Source of the DNA: Streptomyces sp. NBC_01381
GTDB taxonomy: Bacteria > Actinomycetota > Actinomycetes > Streptomycetales > Streptomycetaceae
Direction of reading: 5' to 3'
DNA length: 64,000 bases
NCBI RefSeq assembly: GCF_026340305.1
Contig: NZ_JAPEPI010000004.1
Location: forward strand, 62,001 to 126,000
Shown here in pieces: positions 1 through 9,531 of this stretch; positions within the stretch are counted from its first letter, which is position 1, and every line of letters starts with the position of its first letter. The notes beneath the pieces were generated by a model. The model saw nothing but the letters and a program-made list of their open reading frames with translations, was not told the DNA's origin and did not search any database. The position numbers were made by a program, and so were the translations under genes.

Positions 1-365
1 TGCCCGGCGCGCTCCACGGTCATGCCCAGGAAGCGGTCCCACTCGGCATCGGTCAACTGCTGCAGCAGCACGTCCGAGCGATGCGCAGTGCCGTCCGGGT
101 CCTGGACGACCGCGGTGATGCGCCCGGGACGCACCGACACCGCGCCCACGGCACCCGCGCGCGCGAGCCTGCGGCCGGCCTTCAGCTGCTGGAGGTCCAG
201 CGCTGTGTCCTCCAGCGCCTTCAGCCAGGCCTGGCCCCACCAGCTCTGCGCGAACCCCCGCCCGTGCGCGGGCGGCAGCGCGGCGAAGGTGCGCTCGTGA
301 CGGCGCGCGCCCTGCCCGGACTCCTCATGTGTTTCGTCGAACGCCTCGTCGTACGTGTCGTTCAT
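1..365 (-). CDS. SWIM zinc-finger family protein, N-terminal part (runs off window)
   Basis: The first ~121 codons of a gene entering from the left edge. The N-terminus reads MNDTYDEAFDETHEESGQG and continues into a segment typical of actinobacterial SWIM proteins (FAQSWWGQAWLKALED, then GAVSVRPGRITAVVQDPDG). The CxCxnCxH zinc-binding SWIM motif would lie beyond the window, so the family call rests on the N-terminal block and on the neighbour. Its ATG overlaps the stop of the upstream SNF2 gene by four bases (ATGA), which implies translational coupling. SWIM and SNF2 genes are commonly paired in Streptomyces. The role is unknown; SWIM domains bind DNA or protein. Confidence 0.75.
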   Translation of the reverse strand, partial: MNDTYDEAFDETHEESGQGARRHERTFAALPPAHGRGFAQSWWGQAWLKALEDTALDLQQLKAGRRLARAGAVGAVSVRPGRITAVVQDPDGTAHRSDVLLQQLTDAEWDRFLGMTVERAG

Positions 366-3232
366 CGCGTCCCCCCTCGCAGCTCCACCAGATCCGACAG
401 TTCGGCATCGGTGAGTTCCGTCAGCGCCGCCTCACCGGCACCGAGGACCGCGTCCGCCAACTCCCGCTTGCGCAGCAGCATCTCGGCGATCCGGTCCTCG
501 ATCGTCCCCTCCGCGATCAGACGGTGCACCTGCACGGGCTGTGTCTGCCCGATGCGGTACGCGCGGTCCGTGGCCTGCGCCTCGACGGCGGGATTCCACC
601 AGCGGTCGTAGTGCACGACATGCTCGGCCCGCGTCAGGTTCAGCCCCGTGCCCGCGGCCTTCAACGACAGCAGGAAGACCGGCACTTCACCGTCCTGGAA
701 GCGCTGCACCATCGCCTCGCGCGCCGCGATGGGCGTCCCGCCGTGCAGGAACTGGGAGGGCACGCCACGGGCTGCCAGATGCCGCTCGATGAGGCGCGCC
801 ATCTGCACGTACTGCGTGAAGACGAGCACGCCCGCGTCCTCGGCGAGGATCGTGTCAAGCAGCTCGTCGAGGAGTTCCAGTTTCCCGGAGCGCCCTTCGA
901 TCCGCGGGGCGTCCTCCTTGAGGTACTGCGCGGGGTGGTTGCAGATCTGCTTCAGCCCGGTGAGCAGCTTGACGATCAGACCGCGGCGGGCGAAACCGTC
1001 GGCACCGGCGATCTCCGCGAGGGTCTCCCGCACGACGGCTTCGTACAGACCGGTCTGCTCTGTCGTGAGGGAGACGGCCCGGTCGGTCTCGGTCTTGGGC
1101 GGCAACTCGGGCGCGATGCCCGGATCGGACTTGCGCCGGCGCAGCAGGAAGGGGCGTACGAGCTGCGAGAGCCGCTCGGCGGCGGACGGGTCCTTGCCGC
1201 CTTCGACGGCTTGCGCGTAGCGGGTGCGGAACGTGCCGAGCTTGCCGAGCAGTCCCGGTGTCGTCCAGTCGAGGATCGCCCACAGCTCGGAGAGGTTGTT
1301 CTCCACGGGGGTGCCGGTGAGCGCCACGCGTGCGCGTGCGCCAATGGTGCGCAGCTGCTTGGCGGTCGCCGAGAACGGGTTCTTGACGTGCTGGGCCTCA
1401 TCGGCGACGACCATGCCCCACGGAGCCTTGGCCAGGCTGTCCGCGTCGAGGCGCATGGTGCCGTAGGTGGTGAGCACGAACTCGCCGTCGGCCAGGTCCT
1501 CCAGGCCGCGCCGGGCTCCGTGGAAACGGCGCACGGGGGTGCCGGGCGCGAACTTCTCGATCTCACGCTGCCAGTTGCCCATCAGGGACGTCGGACAGAC
1601 CACCAGGGTGGGTCCTGCGGACTCGGGGTCCGTCTGCCGGTGCAGATGCAGGGAGATCAGCGTGATGGTCTTGCCGAGGCCCATGTCGTCCGCCAGGCAG
1701 CCGCCCAGGCCCAACGAGGTCATGCGGGCGAGCCAGTTCAGACCGCGGAGCTGATAGTCGCGGAGATTCGCGGCGAGCGCAGCAGGCTGGCCGACGGGGT
1801 CCATGCCCTCCGGGTCGGCGAGGCGTTCGCGGAGCGTCGCCAGCCAGCCGGTCGGCTGGACGTCCACCCGCTGCCCGGCCACTTCGGTGGTGCCGGTCAG
1901 CACGGCGCTCAGTGCGTCGATCGGGGTGACCTTGTGGTCCTGGTCCTCGCGAGCGCGCCGTGCCTCTTCGGGGTCGATGAGCACCCACTGGTCACGCAGG
2001 CGCACCACGGGACGGTTGGCCTCCGCGAGTTGGTCGAGCTCCGCGCGGGACAACTCCTTGTCGCCCAGCGCGAACCGCCAGTTGAAGGCGAGCAGTGCGT
2101 CGGCGGAGAGATGCGACGGGGTGTCCGACGACGGCTTGTCGGGGTCCCCGGAGTCGTCGTCGGGCGGGCCGATGACCGCGCGGGCGGTGAGGTTGCGCGC
2201 CAGCTCCTTGGGCCAGTGCACCTCGACACCCGCGGCGGCGAGCAGCCGCGAGCCTTCGCCGAGGAGCGCGGTCACTTCCTCGTCGGCGAGCTCGATGGCG
2301 TCGGGCACGGTGGCCGAGAGCAGCGGCGCGAGCGGCGGCCACGCGCGCGTGGCGCGGCGCAGCGCGAGCAGCGCGTCCATCCGGGAGCGCGGTCCGAAGG
2401 CCTGCCCCGAGGCGGCCGAACCGGCCCAGACCTCGGCCGCGTCGGCGACGAGCGAGGGATCGCTGACGCTGTGCATCTGCAGCACGGCGCGGAACGGCAG
2501 CCTGCTCTCGTCGGAGGTCTGCGCCACAAGCCCGGGGATCTCGACGCGCAGGGAGACGCGTACGCCCGCGTCGTGCCCTGCGGCGACATCCATGGCCCAG
2601 GGCCGCTGCTCGGGGATGTGCTGCGGCTGCGGCGCGGCGAAGGCCGGCGCGCCGGCGGCGACCGCGGCGGCGGGGGTGCGCGGCAGCGTATCGGCCACCG
2701 CGTCGAGGAACTGCCGCAGCAGCCGCTCCGGTTGGGGCAGCCGCAGGGGCTCGGTGCCGTCCAGCGGCAGGGCGTGTGCGGCCGGAGGCATCGCCGCCGC
2801 GAGGTCGCGCAGGCGCCGCAGGTCGTCGGCGCCCAGCGGGCCCGAGCGCCAGGCGTCGTGGTCACTCGGCGTCAGGCCGGGCAACAGCAGGCCGCGTGCG
2901 GCCAGTTGCAGGGCGAGCACGCCCGCTGTCCCCCAGAACGTGGCGGTCGGATGTGCTCCGGCCGTGGCACGCGCGCGGGTCAGCACCGGCAGCGCCGCGC
3001 GCACCGGCAGCAGTACGGCCGAGACGTCGCCGGGCCGTGCCCCGCCGTCGTCGCCGGGCACGGCGATGGTGAGCTCCTCTGCGGTGCCGGCCGCGACGGC
3101 GGGCGGCGCGTCGCCGTCCGGGTGCCAGAAGGCCACCCGGCCGGTGCGTGCCGGGTCGGCGGGCACGAACAGCACAGAACAACGGGACAGTTCAGAGATC
3201 TCGGAAGGTGACACGGCGGGGAGTCTGTGCAC
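362..3232 (-). CDS. SNF2-family DEAD/DEAH-box helicase
   Basis: A Swi2/Snf2-type ATP-dependent DNA translocase of about 956 residues. A family-specific N-terminal half is followed by the ATPase core: Walker A in ADDMGLGKTITL near residue 520, motif II as DEAQH near residue 610, ALTGTPVENN, and the C-terminal lobe with GTGLNLTRAEHVVHYDRW and the arginine-finger region QATDRAYRIGQ. It probably remodels protein-DNA complexes; a specific role cannot be assigned. I chose the GTG at 3232 (VHRLPAVSPSEI), with GAGGAA about 13 bases upstream. The frame stays open to a GTG at 3334, but that extension has no family character. Coupled by ATGA to the downstream SWIM gene. Confidence 0.9.
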   Translation of the reverse strand: MHRLPAVSPSEISELSRCSVLFVPADPARTGRVAFWHPDGDAPPAVAAGTAEELTIAVPGDDGGARPGDVSAVLLPVRAALPVLTRARATAGAHPTATFWGTAGVLALQLAARGLLLPGLTPSDHDAWRSGPLGADDLRRLRDLAAAMPPAAHALPLDGTEPLRLPQPERLLRQFLDAVADTLPRTPAAAVAAGAPAFAAPQPQHIPEQRPWAMDVAAGHDAGVRVSLRVEIPGLVAQTSDESRLPFRAVLQMHSVSDPSLVADAAEVWAGSAASGQAFGPRSRMDALLALRRATRAWPPLAPLLSATVPDAIELADEEVTALLGEGSRLLAAAGVEVHWPKELARNLTARAVIGPPDDDSGDPDKPSSDTPSHLSADALLAFNWRFALGDKELSRAELDQLAEANRPVVRLRDQWVLIDPEEARRAREDQDHKVTPIDALSAVLTGTTEVAGQRVDVQPTGWLATLRERLADPEGMDPVGQPAALAANLRDYQLRGLNWLARMTSLGLGGCLADDMGLGKTITLISLHLHRQTDPESAGPTLVVCPTSLMGNWQREIEKFAPGTPVRRFHGARRGLEDLADGEFVLTTYGTMRLDADSLAKAPWGMVVADEAQHVKNPFSATAKQLRTIGARARVALTGTPVENNLSELWAILDWTTPGLLGKLGTFRTRYAQAVEGGKDPSAAERLSQLVRPFLLRRRKSDPGIAPELPPKTETDRAVSLTTEQTGLYEAVVRETLAEIAGADGFARRGLIVKLLTGLKQICNHPAQYLKEDAPRIEGRSGKLELLDELLDTILAEDAGVLVFTQYVQMARLIERHLAARGVPSQFLHGGTPIAAREAMVQRFQDGEVPVFLLSLKAAGTGLNLTRAEHVVHYDRWWNPAVEAQATDRAYRIGQTQPVQVHRLIAEGTIEDRIAEMLLRKRELADAVLGAGEAALTELTDAELSDLVELRGGTR

Positions 3233-3410
3233 AGCGATGGCGCATTCCTCAAACTTGACTACTGAGACCGGAGCGGCCGAGAGTACAGCACGCTGCCGAG
3301 CCTGCGTTAGTGCTGGTGACGTGATCCCGATCACGCCACTCCGAAGGTGTAGCTAACCCCCCTGTGGGGCGGTGCTGACCCCCTGCGGAAGACGGGTGAA
3401 GGCGCCATGG

Positions 3411-3437
3411 TTGCCCAAGGTCACCGGCTCATACGTT
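3411..3437 (+). promoter_or_regulatory. Possible promoter of the desaturase gene
   Basis: TTGCCC (3411-3416) and TACGTT (3432-3437) are separated by 15 bases, about 45 bases before the chosen ATG at 3481. The match is weak and the spacer short, but if used it would rule out the upstream TTG start at 3436. Confidence 0.25.
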
Positions 3438-3480
3438 GAGTGAAGTCCGCCCGATCCAGTCACAGACCGGAGACCTCACC

Positions 3481-4533
3481 ATGCCCCAGGCCGCAGCAGT
3501 CGCGGAACGTTCCCCAGGCACCACCGAAAGGCAGTCCGCCGGAAGCGATTTCGCACCCCTGCTGCGCACCGTCAAGGAGCAGGGGCTGCTGGGCCGCCGC
3601 ACTGGCTGGTACGCCTCGACCATCGCGGTCAACGCGGTCGCACTGGCGGCGACAGCGGCGGGCATGTTCCTGATGGGAGGCTCCTGGTGGGTGCTGCTCC
3701 TCGCGCCCGTGCTCTCGGCGCTGTGCGCCCGCACGGCGTTCATCGGGCATGACGCGGGGCACTCCCAGATCACCGGCAACCGCGGGGTGAGCCGCGCTCT
3801 CGGCCTCATTCACGGCAACCTCCTCCTGGGGATGAGTTCGGCCTGGTGGAACGACAAGCACAACCGCCACCACGCCAATCCCAACCACATAGAGAAGGAC
3901 CCCGACGTCGCCGCGGACGTCCTCGTCTGGACCAGCAAGCAGGCCAGGGTCCGCGTCGGCTTCCGGCGCTGGCTCACCCGCAACCAGGCCTGGCTGTTCT
4001 TCCCCCTGACGCTGCTCCAGGGCGTCGCCATGAAGATCTACGGATTCCAGGACCTGCGCCGCCAGAGCCCGCGCGAGCGCGTCGTGGAGGGCCTTCTCCT
4101 GGTGGCCCACCTGGTCGGCTACGTGACGCTGCTGCTCGTCACCATGCCTGTGGGGCACGCCATCGCCTTCGCCGCCATCCATCAGGCACTGTTCGGCCTG
4201 CACCTGGGTCTTGCCTTCGCGCCCAACCACAAGGGCATGGAGATGCCCGATCCCGACGGCGAGCGCTGGGGTCACCTCAGCCGCCAGGTCCTCACCTCGC
4301 GCAACATCCGCGGCAGCTTCCTGACCGACTGGTTCCTGGGCGGACTCAACTACCAGATCGAGCACCACCTCTTCCCGAGCATGCCCCGCCCCAGCCTGCG
4401 GCGCGCCCAGCCGCTGGTCCGCGCCCACTGCGCGGAGCTGGGCATGCCGTACACGGAGGCGGGATTCGTCGACTCCTACCGGCAGGTTCTGCGCCACATG
4501 TACGAGGTCGGCGAGCCGCTGCGGGTCGAATAA
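3481..4533 (+). CDS. Membrane fatty-acid desaturase (acyl-CoA/DesA3 type)
   Basis: A 350-residue integral membrane di-iron desaturase that introduces a double bond into an acyl chain using O2 and an external electron donor. All three histidine boxes are visible: HDAGH, HNRHH, and QIEHH in NYQIEHHLFPSMPRP. Hydrophobic segments flank the boxes as expected. The ATG at 3481 has GGAG eight bases upstream; an in-frame TTG at 3436 would add 15 poorly conserved residues. It stands alone, with no ferredoxin or reductase beside it, and a strong hairpin follows. Regiospecificity cannot be read from sequence. Confidence 0.92.
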   Translation: MPQAAAVAERSPGTTERQSAGSDFAPLLRTVKEQGLLGRRTGWYASTIAVNAVALAATAAGMFLMGGSWWVLLLAPVLSALCARTAFIGHDAGHSQITGNRGVSRALGLIHGNLLLGMSSAWWNDKHNRHHANPNHIEKDPDVAADVLVWTSKQARVRVGFRRWLTRNQAWLFFPLTLLQGVAMKIYGFQDLRRQSPRERVVEGLLLVAHLVGYVTLLLVTMPVGHAIAFAAIHQALFGLHLGLAFAPNHKGMEMPDPDGERWGHLSRQVLTSRNIRGSFLTDWFLGGLNYQIEHHLFPSMPRPSLRRAQPLVRAHCAELGMPYTEAGFVDSYRQVLRHMYEVGEPLRVE

Positions 4534-4562
4534 GCTCGCCGGCCGATCTTCGAACTGTCCCG

Positions 4563-4593
4563 TGAGCCGCCTCCGGATTCCGGAGGCGGCTCA
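4563..4593 (+). terminator. Strong hairpin terminator after the desaturase
   Basis: TGAGCCGCCTCCGGA and TCCGGAGGCGGCTCA form a 14-15 bp perfect stem with a minimal loop, 30 bases after the desaturase stop. There is no U-tract, as is usual for Streptomyces. Confidence 0.8.
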
Positions 4594-4710
4594 GGGTCAT
4601 GTCAGGGTCGCGCCTCAGGGGTCTATCAGGGGAGCAGACTGGAACTGTGGGCGGCGCGATCCCGTTTCTCAAGACAGAGAGCGGCAGCAGCCGCGAAGGA
4701 GGCGACGCAC

Positions 4711-4893
4711 ATGTCGAAGAACGCGAAGATCGCCGCAGGAGGTGTGGCGGCCGGCATCATCCTGTTGATCTGGCTGCCCTGGTGGGCCGCCCTCCTGATC
4801 GTGCTGGGAGTCCCGGCCGCGGCGTATCTGACACTCGACCCGGCCCAGCGGCGCAGGCTGCGCCGCGCCTCACGCAAGGAGATAGGCCACTGA
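4711..4893 (+). CDS. Small membrane protein of unknown function (60 aa)
   Basis: Starts MSKNAKIAAGG after a clear GGAGG at about 4699. The middle is almost wholly hydrophobic (GIILLIWLPWWAALLIVLGV), probably one or two membrane passes, and the C-terminus is strongly basic (QRRRLRRASRKEIGH), so the tail should stay in the cytoplasm. Length, ribosome site and composition support a real gene. Hairpins lie on both sides, suggesting a one-gene transcript. Function unknown. Confidence 0.7.
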   Translation: MSKNAKIAAGGVAAGIILLIWLPWWAALLIVLGVPAAAYLTLDPAQRRRLRRASRKEIGH

Positions 4894-4950
4894 CCGGCCG
4901 CTGCTGAGAAGGTGCCACGCCGGTCGGCCAGGGCCCGCGCGCGGCAACCG

Positions 4951-5001
4951 GCGGTTTCCCCGCTCGTGGATCGGCCCACGGCGGATCCACGAGCGGAAAA
5001 C
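4951..5001 (+). terminator. Hairpin after the small membrane protein gene
   Basis: CCGCTCGTGGATC (4960-4972) and GATCCACGAGCGG (4984-4996) form a 13 bp perfect stem with an 11-base loop. Flanking GTTTCC and AAAAC can extend it imperfectly. It lies between the 60-aa gene and the helical-repeat gene. Confidence 0.6.
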
Positions 5002-5088
5002 CCGTTGCGCCACCCGCGGTTCGGCAGTGATCATGGCGCACATGACTTCCCGAGAGGAGGCCGTCCAGCGATCCCACGGTGATCGCTG

Positions 5089-8000
5089 ATGGCCACATAC
5101 GAGGCGTCGCAGACGCCGTCCCAGCCCCAACCCGCTCCCGCGCCGCTGACGTCGGCCTGGCTGAAGGCCCACTTCGACCCGCTGCCTTTCCCCGCCCGCA
5201 TGAGCGCCCTGGCACGCTACGCCCGAGCGCTCACCCCAGAGGCGTACGCGACACTCCGCGAGCCCCTCGCCGCCGGTGCCCCTGACGAGCGGCACACCGC
5301 GCTCTTCCTCGCCGTCACTCGGCGTGACCTCACGTCCATCGCAGACGCCCTGACCGACCCCCATCTGCGCCGCCGGGCCCTCTCGGCCGCCATCCGGCTT
5401 CCCGTGCCGGAAGCGGCCTTGGAGCAGCTCGCGTTGAGCGACATCAAACGGGCACGGCACGAGACATTCCGCGTACTGCGGTTGAGCCGTCGTCGCGCGC
5501 TCGCCGCGCGCCTGCTGCCGCAGGTCCACGAACGATTCGGAGCCCGGGAGGCCGCACAACTCCTGCCAGCATGCCCCGCCCGGACCGTCGCCGCGTGGCT
5601 GCACCGGCTCGATCCGCCGCCAGGAGTGCTCAGCACATTGGCCCGCACCGCCCCGTACGCCATCGCCGAATTCCTCGCCGCCCGATGGCAGAGCCTCGGC
5701 TCTCGCGAGCACCACCGCTTCACAGGCCGCGGGCGCGCGGTCGCGAGCCTGGCCGCGGAACGCGACCCGGACGCCGGGCTGCTGCTCCTCGAACGGGCGC
5801 CCGACCTCCTGACGGCACGAGCGGCACGCTCCCTGCTGCGCCGTCCGGCCCGAGTCCTCGCGATCCTGCGTGCCGCGCCCCCCGAACCGGACGGCTCACA
5901 CCGCGAACTGCGGCTCTCCGCAGGCGCCTTGCCATCGGCCACGCGGCGCGCCCTGCGCGAACTCCCGCCCGCGGACCTCGTGGACCTGGCGAGCCGCTGC
6001 CTCATGAGGCAGCCGCGGTACCGCGGACCAGGGCGGCAGGACATCGAACCGGACGGCCTGCTGGCGCTGCTTCCTGGCCCAGACCGACGTCGACTGGTCG
6101 AAGAACGCACCCAGCACGGCCGCTCCATGCGCAGTGTCCCCATCGCCACACTCGCGGCCTTGGAACCCGCCGACCGGGCGGAGATCGTCGGCCCCTGGGT
6201 GGAGCGCCGGTCGAACCAGCAGTGGACATCGAGCCGTCTCGCGGTCGCGCTCCCGCTCGCCCTGGGGGAGCCGTTGCTGCGCGGCATGACGGACCAGCAC
6301 CGCGTCCACCACCGCCTGATGGCCTGGCCCGCGCTGCTGGCCTGTGCGGAACTGGAGGGTGACCCGGACGAGTTCGCGCGGATCGCCGGCGACTGCGAGC
6401 GAGCCTGGCACGACCAGGAAGAGGTGCGCAGGGCCGCCCTCCAGCAGCTCGCGGGAACCTCCCGGCGCCTGCTCGCCGCGCTGCCCGACCGGGTCCTGCG
6501 CGACGCGGTGATCACCACGGTCCAGTCCCGGGACTCGACCGCGCGCACCCTGGCCGCGGCCGAGCGGCTGCTGCGCCGCAGCGTGCAGTGCGCCACCTCG
6601 GGCGGCGAGTGGAGGCGGGCCGGTTACGCGACGGAGTTGCTCTGCCAGGTCCTCTCCGACCCCCGCTCGCACCGACCCGTCGCCCCGCTGGACATCGACG
6701 AGGCGGCGGCACGAGCCCTCTGGCCGGCGACAGCGGCCACCACGGGAGCGCGCCCCGATCTCCACACGGCCCTCGCCGAACTCCTCGCACCCCACCTCAC
6801 CGCGTTGCCCGATCTGGACACCCTGGTCCGGCGCATCGCCCTGGAGTCCGGCGACCCGGACCTCGCGGCCCGCGCCGCGGCGGCCTGGGTGGCACCCGCG
6901 CGCCTGAGGGAGCAGCGCAGCGCCGAACTGATCGGCCTCGACGCCTCGTTCATCGCGGTGCCGGTCATTCTGCGCACCCTCGTCACCCGGCGAACCGACC
7001 TGCTGGACTCTGTGCTGGCCGCTGCCCGGAACGGACTCGCCGGCCGGGTACGTTCCCGGGCATCCGCCTGGTCGGCCGCACTGCACCCGGGCCCCACCGG
7101 CCGCTGGCTCCCCGCGCAGCGCCGCTCCTGGGACGAGCACCACGCGCGCGTGGCCACGGACGAACTGGCCCCGCTGCGCACCCGGGCCGACGCGGCGGCA
7201 CAACTTCGCGACGCCGAACTACTGACCGCACTCGCGGAGTCGGCACCCCAGCCCGTCGCCGCGGCGGCACTCGGGGTGCTGGGCGAGGTGCCCGGCGTGG
7301 CGCACGACGTTGCCGCGCCCGCAAGCGAGCCGCTGTTGGAGATCCTGCTGCGGCACGCCGCGACGGGCGGCGTACGGGGGCGTGCCGCCATGGCATCCGT
7401 CCGCCGGCTCCTGGCAGCCATGCCGGACCCGGAAGCCAACGCCTTGCTCGCCCCTGTCGCCCGCGCGGCCGACGCCCCCGTGGGCACCCGCAAAGAGGCC
7501 GTGCGGGCCCTGGGCATGCTCGCCGGTGACGAGGCGTTCGACGCTCTGGTGCGCGCCTGGGACGCGCCGGGCCAACACCGCGACGTACGCGCCGTCATCG
7601 CTCGCTTCCTTCTCGCTGAGATCGACCGTCCCGGTATCGCCGACCGTCTTGCCCAGGCGGCGGACGAAGCCGCGGTCAGGGAAGTGGTGATCCAAGGGCG
7701 CGCGGGAGCCGTGAGTGAATCCGTGGGTGTGGCTTACACCGCCTTCCTCACACGCCTGGTGAAGGAGGGCACCAAGGAGACCGCCGTCGCCGCATGCCGG
7801 GCTCTGCCGGCCTGGTTCACACCGGAATCGACCGACGCCATGCGCGCCGTGGCCCACGTCATCACCGACCGGCAGCGATCCAAATGGGAATGGGAGACGG
7901 CGGCTGAGCAGTTGCTGTGGTTCCCCTTGGGGGCGGAAGGAGGGCCCATCCTCAGGGGTGCCATGCGTACGCTCCAGGAACGCGTGGACGCGGCCGGGGA

Positions 8001-8502
8001 CCCGGAACTGAGGGCTGACGCACTCCGTCGTCTCGCGGGCATCGGAGAGTCCTTGCCGATCTCACGAGGCTCTCAGCGCTCGCTCCCCGTCGCCGACGCC
8101 GTGGCTCTCTCGCTGCGGGCCGTGGGCCTATATCGCGAGGCGGCCGCGCTGACATGGAAGGCGGCGCTGGCCGCCATCCGGCACGGCGAACACCACGCGC
8201 AACGCTGGGAACAGCTCCTGTCCCTGGTCGAGGAACGCCCCGAACGGCTGCCCTTCACCACGGGCGTCTCGGTCGACGTGCCCACCCCACGCGCGCGTGC
8301 GGCACTGCTCGCGGCCGTCCGGCTGCTGCGCGAACGCGGCACCCCGGTGTCCGGGTCGCTGGCACTCGACCTGGTCCGCGCCGGGAGCCGCGCAACAGCG
8401 TGGGACGAGACCTGGCGCGGTGAACTCGCGGCCCTCCGGGACCACGAGGACCACGACACGGCCATGGCGGCGCTGCTCGTCGACCCTGGACCGCCCCGCT
8501 GA
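5089..8502 (+). CDS. Giant helical-repeat (HEAT-like) protein, function unknown
   Basis: A 1137-residue soluble protein with no signal peptide, membrane segment or catalytic motif that I recognise. It is a long run of short amphipathic helices rich in Ala, Leu and Arg, such as LGMLAGDEAFDALVRAWDAP and VREVVIQGRAGAVSESVGV. This fits an alpha-solenoid of degenerate HEAT/armadillo-type repeats serving as a protein-binding scaffold. ATG 5089 is used; the nearest GGAGG is about 28 bases upstream, so initiation may be weak. The convergent gene after it (8541-9407) is also of unknown function and begins only 38 bases beyond the stop. Confidence 0.8.
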   Translation: MATYEASQTPSQPQPAPAPLTSAWLKAHFDPLPFPARMSALARYARALTPEAYATLREPLAAGAPDERHTALFLAVTRRDLTSIADALTDPHLRRRALSAAIRLPVPEAALEQLALSDIKRARHETFRVLRLSRRRALAARLLPQVHERFGAREAAQLLPACPARTVAAWLHRLDPPPGVLSTLARTAPYAIAEFLAARWQSLGSREHHRFTGRGRAVASLAAERDPDAGLLLLERAPDLLTARAARSLLRRPARVLAILRAAPPEPDGSHRELRLSAGALPSATRRALRELPPADLVDLASRCLMRQPRYRGPGRQDIEPDGLLALLPGPDRRRLVEERTQHGRSMRSVPIATLAALEPADRAEIVGPWVERRSNQQWTSSRLAVALPLALGEPLLRGMTDQHRVHHRLMAWPALLACAELEGDPDEFARIAGDCERAWHDQEEVRRAALQQLAGTSRRLLAALPDRVLRDAVITTVQSRDSTARTLAAAERLLRRSVQCATSGGEWRRAGYATELLCQVLSDPRSHRPVAPLDIDEAAARALWPATAATTGARPDLHTALAELLAPHLTALPDLDTLVRRIALESGDPDLAARAAAAWVAPARLREQRSAELIGLDASFIAVPVILRTLVTRRTDLLDSVLAAARNGLAGRVRSRASAWSAALHPGPTGRWLPAQRRSWDEHHARVATDELAPLRTRADAAAQLRDAELLTALAESAPQPVAAAALGVLGEVPGVAHDVAAPASEPLLEILLRHAATGGVRGRAAMASVRRLLAAMPDPEANALLAPVARAADAPVGTRKEAVRALGMLAGDEAFDALVRAWDAPGQHRDVRAVIARFLLAEIDRPGIADRLAQAADEAAVREVVIQGRAGAVSESVGVAYTAFLTRLVKEGTKETAVAACRALPAWFTPESTDAMRAVAHVITDRQRSKWEWETAAEQLLWFPLGAEGGPILRGAMRTLQERVDAAGDPELRADALRRLAGIGESLPISRGSQRSLPVADAVALSLRAVGLYREAAALTWKAALAAIRHGEHHAQRWEQLLSLVEERPERLPFTTGVSVDVPTPRARAALLAAVRLLRERGTPVSGSLALDLVRAGSRATAWDETWRGELAALRDHEDHDTAMAALLVDPGPPR

Positions 8503-8540
8503 CGTAGAGCCAGGGGCCGGGAGATCCGAACAGGCGGGGA

Positions 8541-9407
8541 TCAGGCGGGGCGCACGGCCATCTTGTCTAGCGCTTCGAGGAGCCCGGGGAGTTCGGGCCC
8601 CCGCCCTACGGGCAGCACCTCGCCCGGCTCCTCGTCCAGCAGGACGAACGCGATGTCGTCGGTCCTGGCCACCAGCGACCAGCCAGGACCGTCTGCGCGC
8701 AGCGTTCGGGCCTCTCCGGAGGCGAACGACGACCGCACGCGCCCCAGGGGCGGGGGAGTGCTCACATACGCCCGTACCTCTGCCATGACCCGACGCACGC
8801 CGGTGAGCGACCCGTCCGCGGCATCCGCGTCGTCGCTCTCCGAAGGGGCCTTGTCGGCGTCCTGCGGTGCCTCGGCCTGCGCATCCGCGTCGTCCGGCTG
8901 GAAGTCGGCGTCATCGATCTGGTCGCGCCAGGCCGCCCACTGCAACGCGATCTCGTCGGCACCGAGCCGCCGTTGGGCGGGTCCCCAGGTGTCGGTCTGC
9001 GGGGGCGAGAGCGGCGTGAGATCCGTGTCCTCGGGGTCCGGTTCGGGGTCATGAGGAGCGGGCACATTGGGCGCGGCGACAGCCACGGCCAGGGGCCAGC
9101 CGGGCAGTGCGGCGACCACCGTGCGTTCATCGGGTGACAGGTCGTACTCCATGCCGCAGTCCCAGGACGCGATCGCCACGGCGACGAGCGACACATCGTC
9201 GACGACGACCGTCCACCGGGCTCCGGCGCCGTCCTGACCCAGCACAAGCCCGTACCCGGCGGCCAGCGGCGCCAGTCCCAGGGCCGCGCAGGCCTCCGGA
9301 TAATCGTCACCGAGCACGCTCGGGAACTTCGCGGGTGTCAGCAGCACCGCGGTCAGCACGTACAGCGCGTCGTCCTCGGCGGCGACTGCGTCGTCCGTTC
9401 CGGCCAT
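8541..9407 (-). CDS. Conserved protein of unknown function (288 aa)
   Basis: Starts MAGTDDAVAAEDDALYVLTA; this ATG has GGGAGG six bases upstream, better than the ATG five codons earlier. An N-terminal folded part (LLTPAKFPSVLGDDYPEACA, WTVVVDDVSLVAVAIASWDCG) and a C-terminal folded part (ARTDDIAFVLLDEEPGEVLP) are joined by an acidic Asp/Ala/Glu/Pro-rich linker at roughly residues 155-205. No catalytic motif is visible. It is convergent with the helical-repeat gene and divergent from the zinc-ribbon gene. Confidence 0.7.
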   Translation of the reverse strand: MAGTDDAVAAEDDALYVLTAVLLTPAKFPSVLGDDYPEACAALGLAPLAAGYGLVLGQDGAGARWTVVVDDVSLVAVAIASWDCGMEYDLSPDERTVVAALPGWPLAVAVAAPNVPAPHDPEPDPEDTDLTPLSPPQTDTWGPAQRRLGADEIALQWAAWRDQIDDADFQPDDADAQAEAPQDADKAPSESDDADAADGSLTGVRRVMAEVRAYVSTPPPLGRVRSSFASGEARTLRADGPGWSLVARTDDIAFVLLDEEPGEVLPVGRGPELPGLLEALDKMAVRPA

Positions 9408-9518
9408 TGCCAGCCTCCCCATCGCTTCATCCGTCGGCGCACCCTAACCACTGGTCCGCTTGACCGTCGAGGGGTGGATGACCAGGAAAATTCACTCGTA
9501 GGCCTCGTTCCGCACGCC

Positions 9519-9531
9519 TACGCTGGCTGTC
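9519..9531 (+). promoter_or_regulatory. Candidate -10 element for a leaderless transcript
   Basis: TACGCT (9519-9524) ends seven bases before the ATG at 9532, and no Shine-Dalgarno sequence precedes that ATG. This spacing would put the transcription start on the start codon. No good -35 hexamer is visible. Confidence 0.3.

Noticed and set aside
329..3211. A 960-codon open frame on the + strand opposite the SNF2 gene
   Set aside because: Its translation is Arg/Gly/His/Gln-rich with no domain and mirrors the helicase codons; long antisense frames are normal in DNA this GC-rich.
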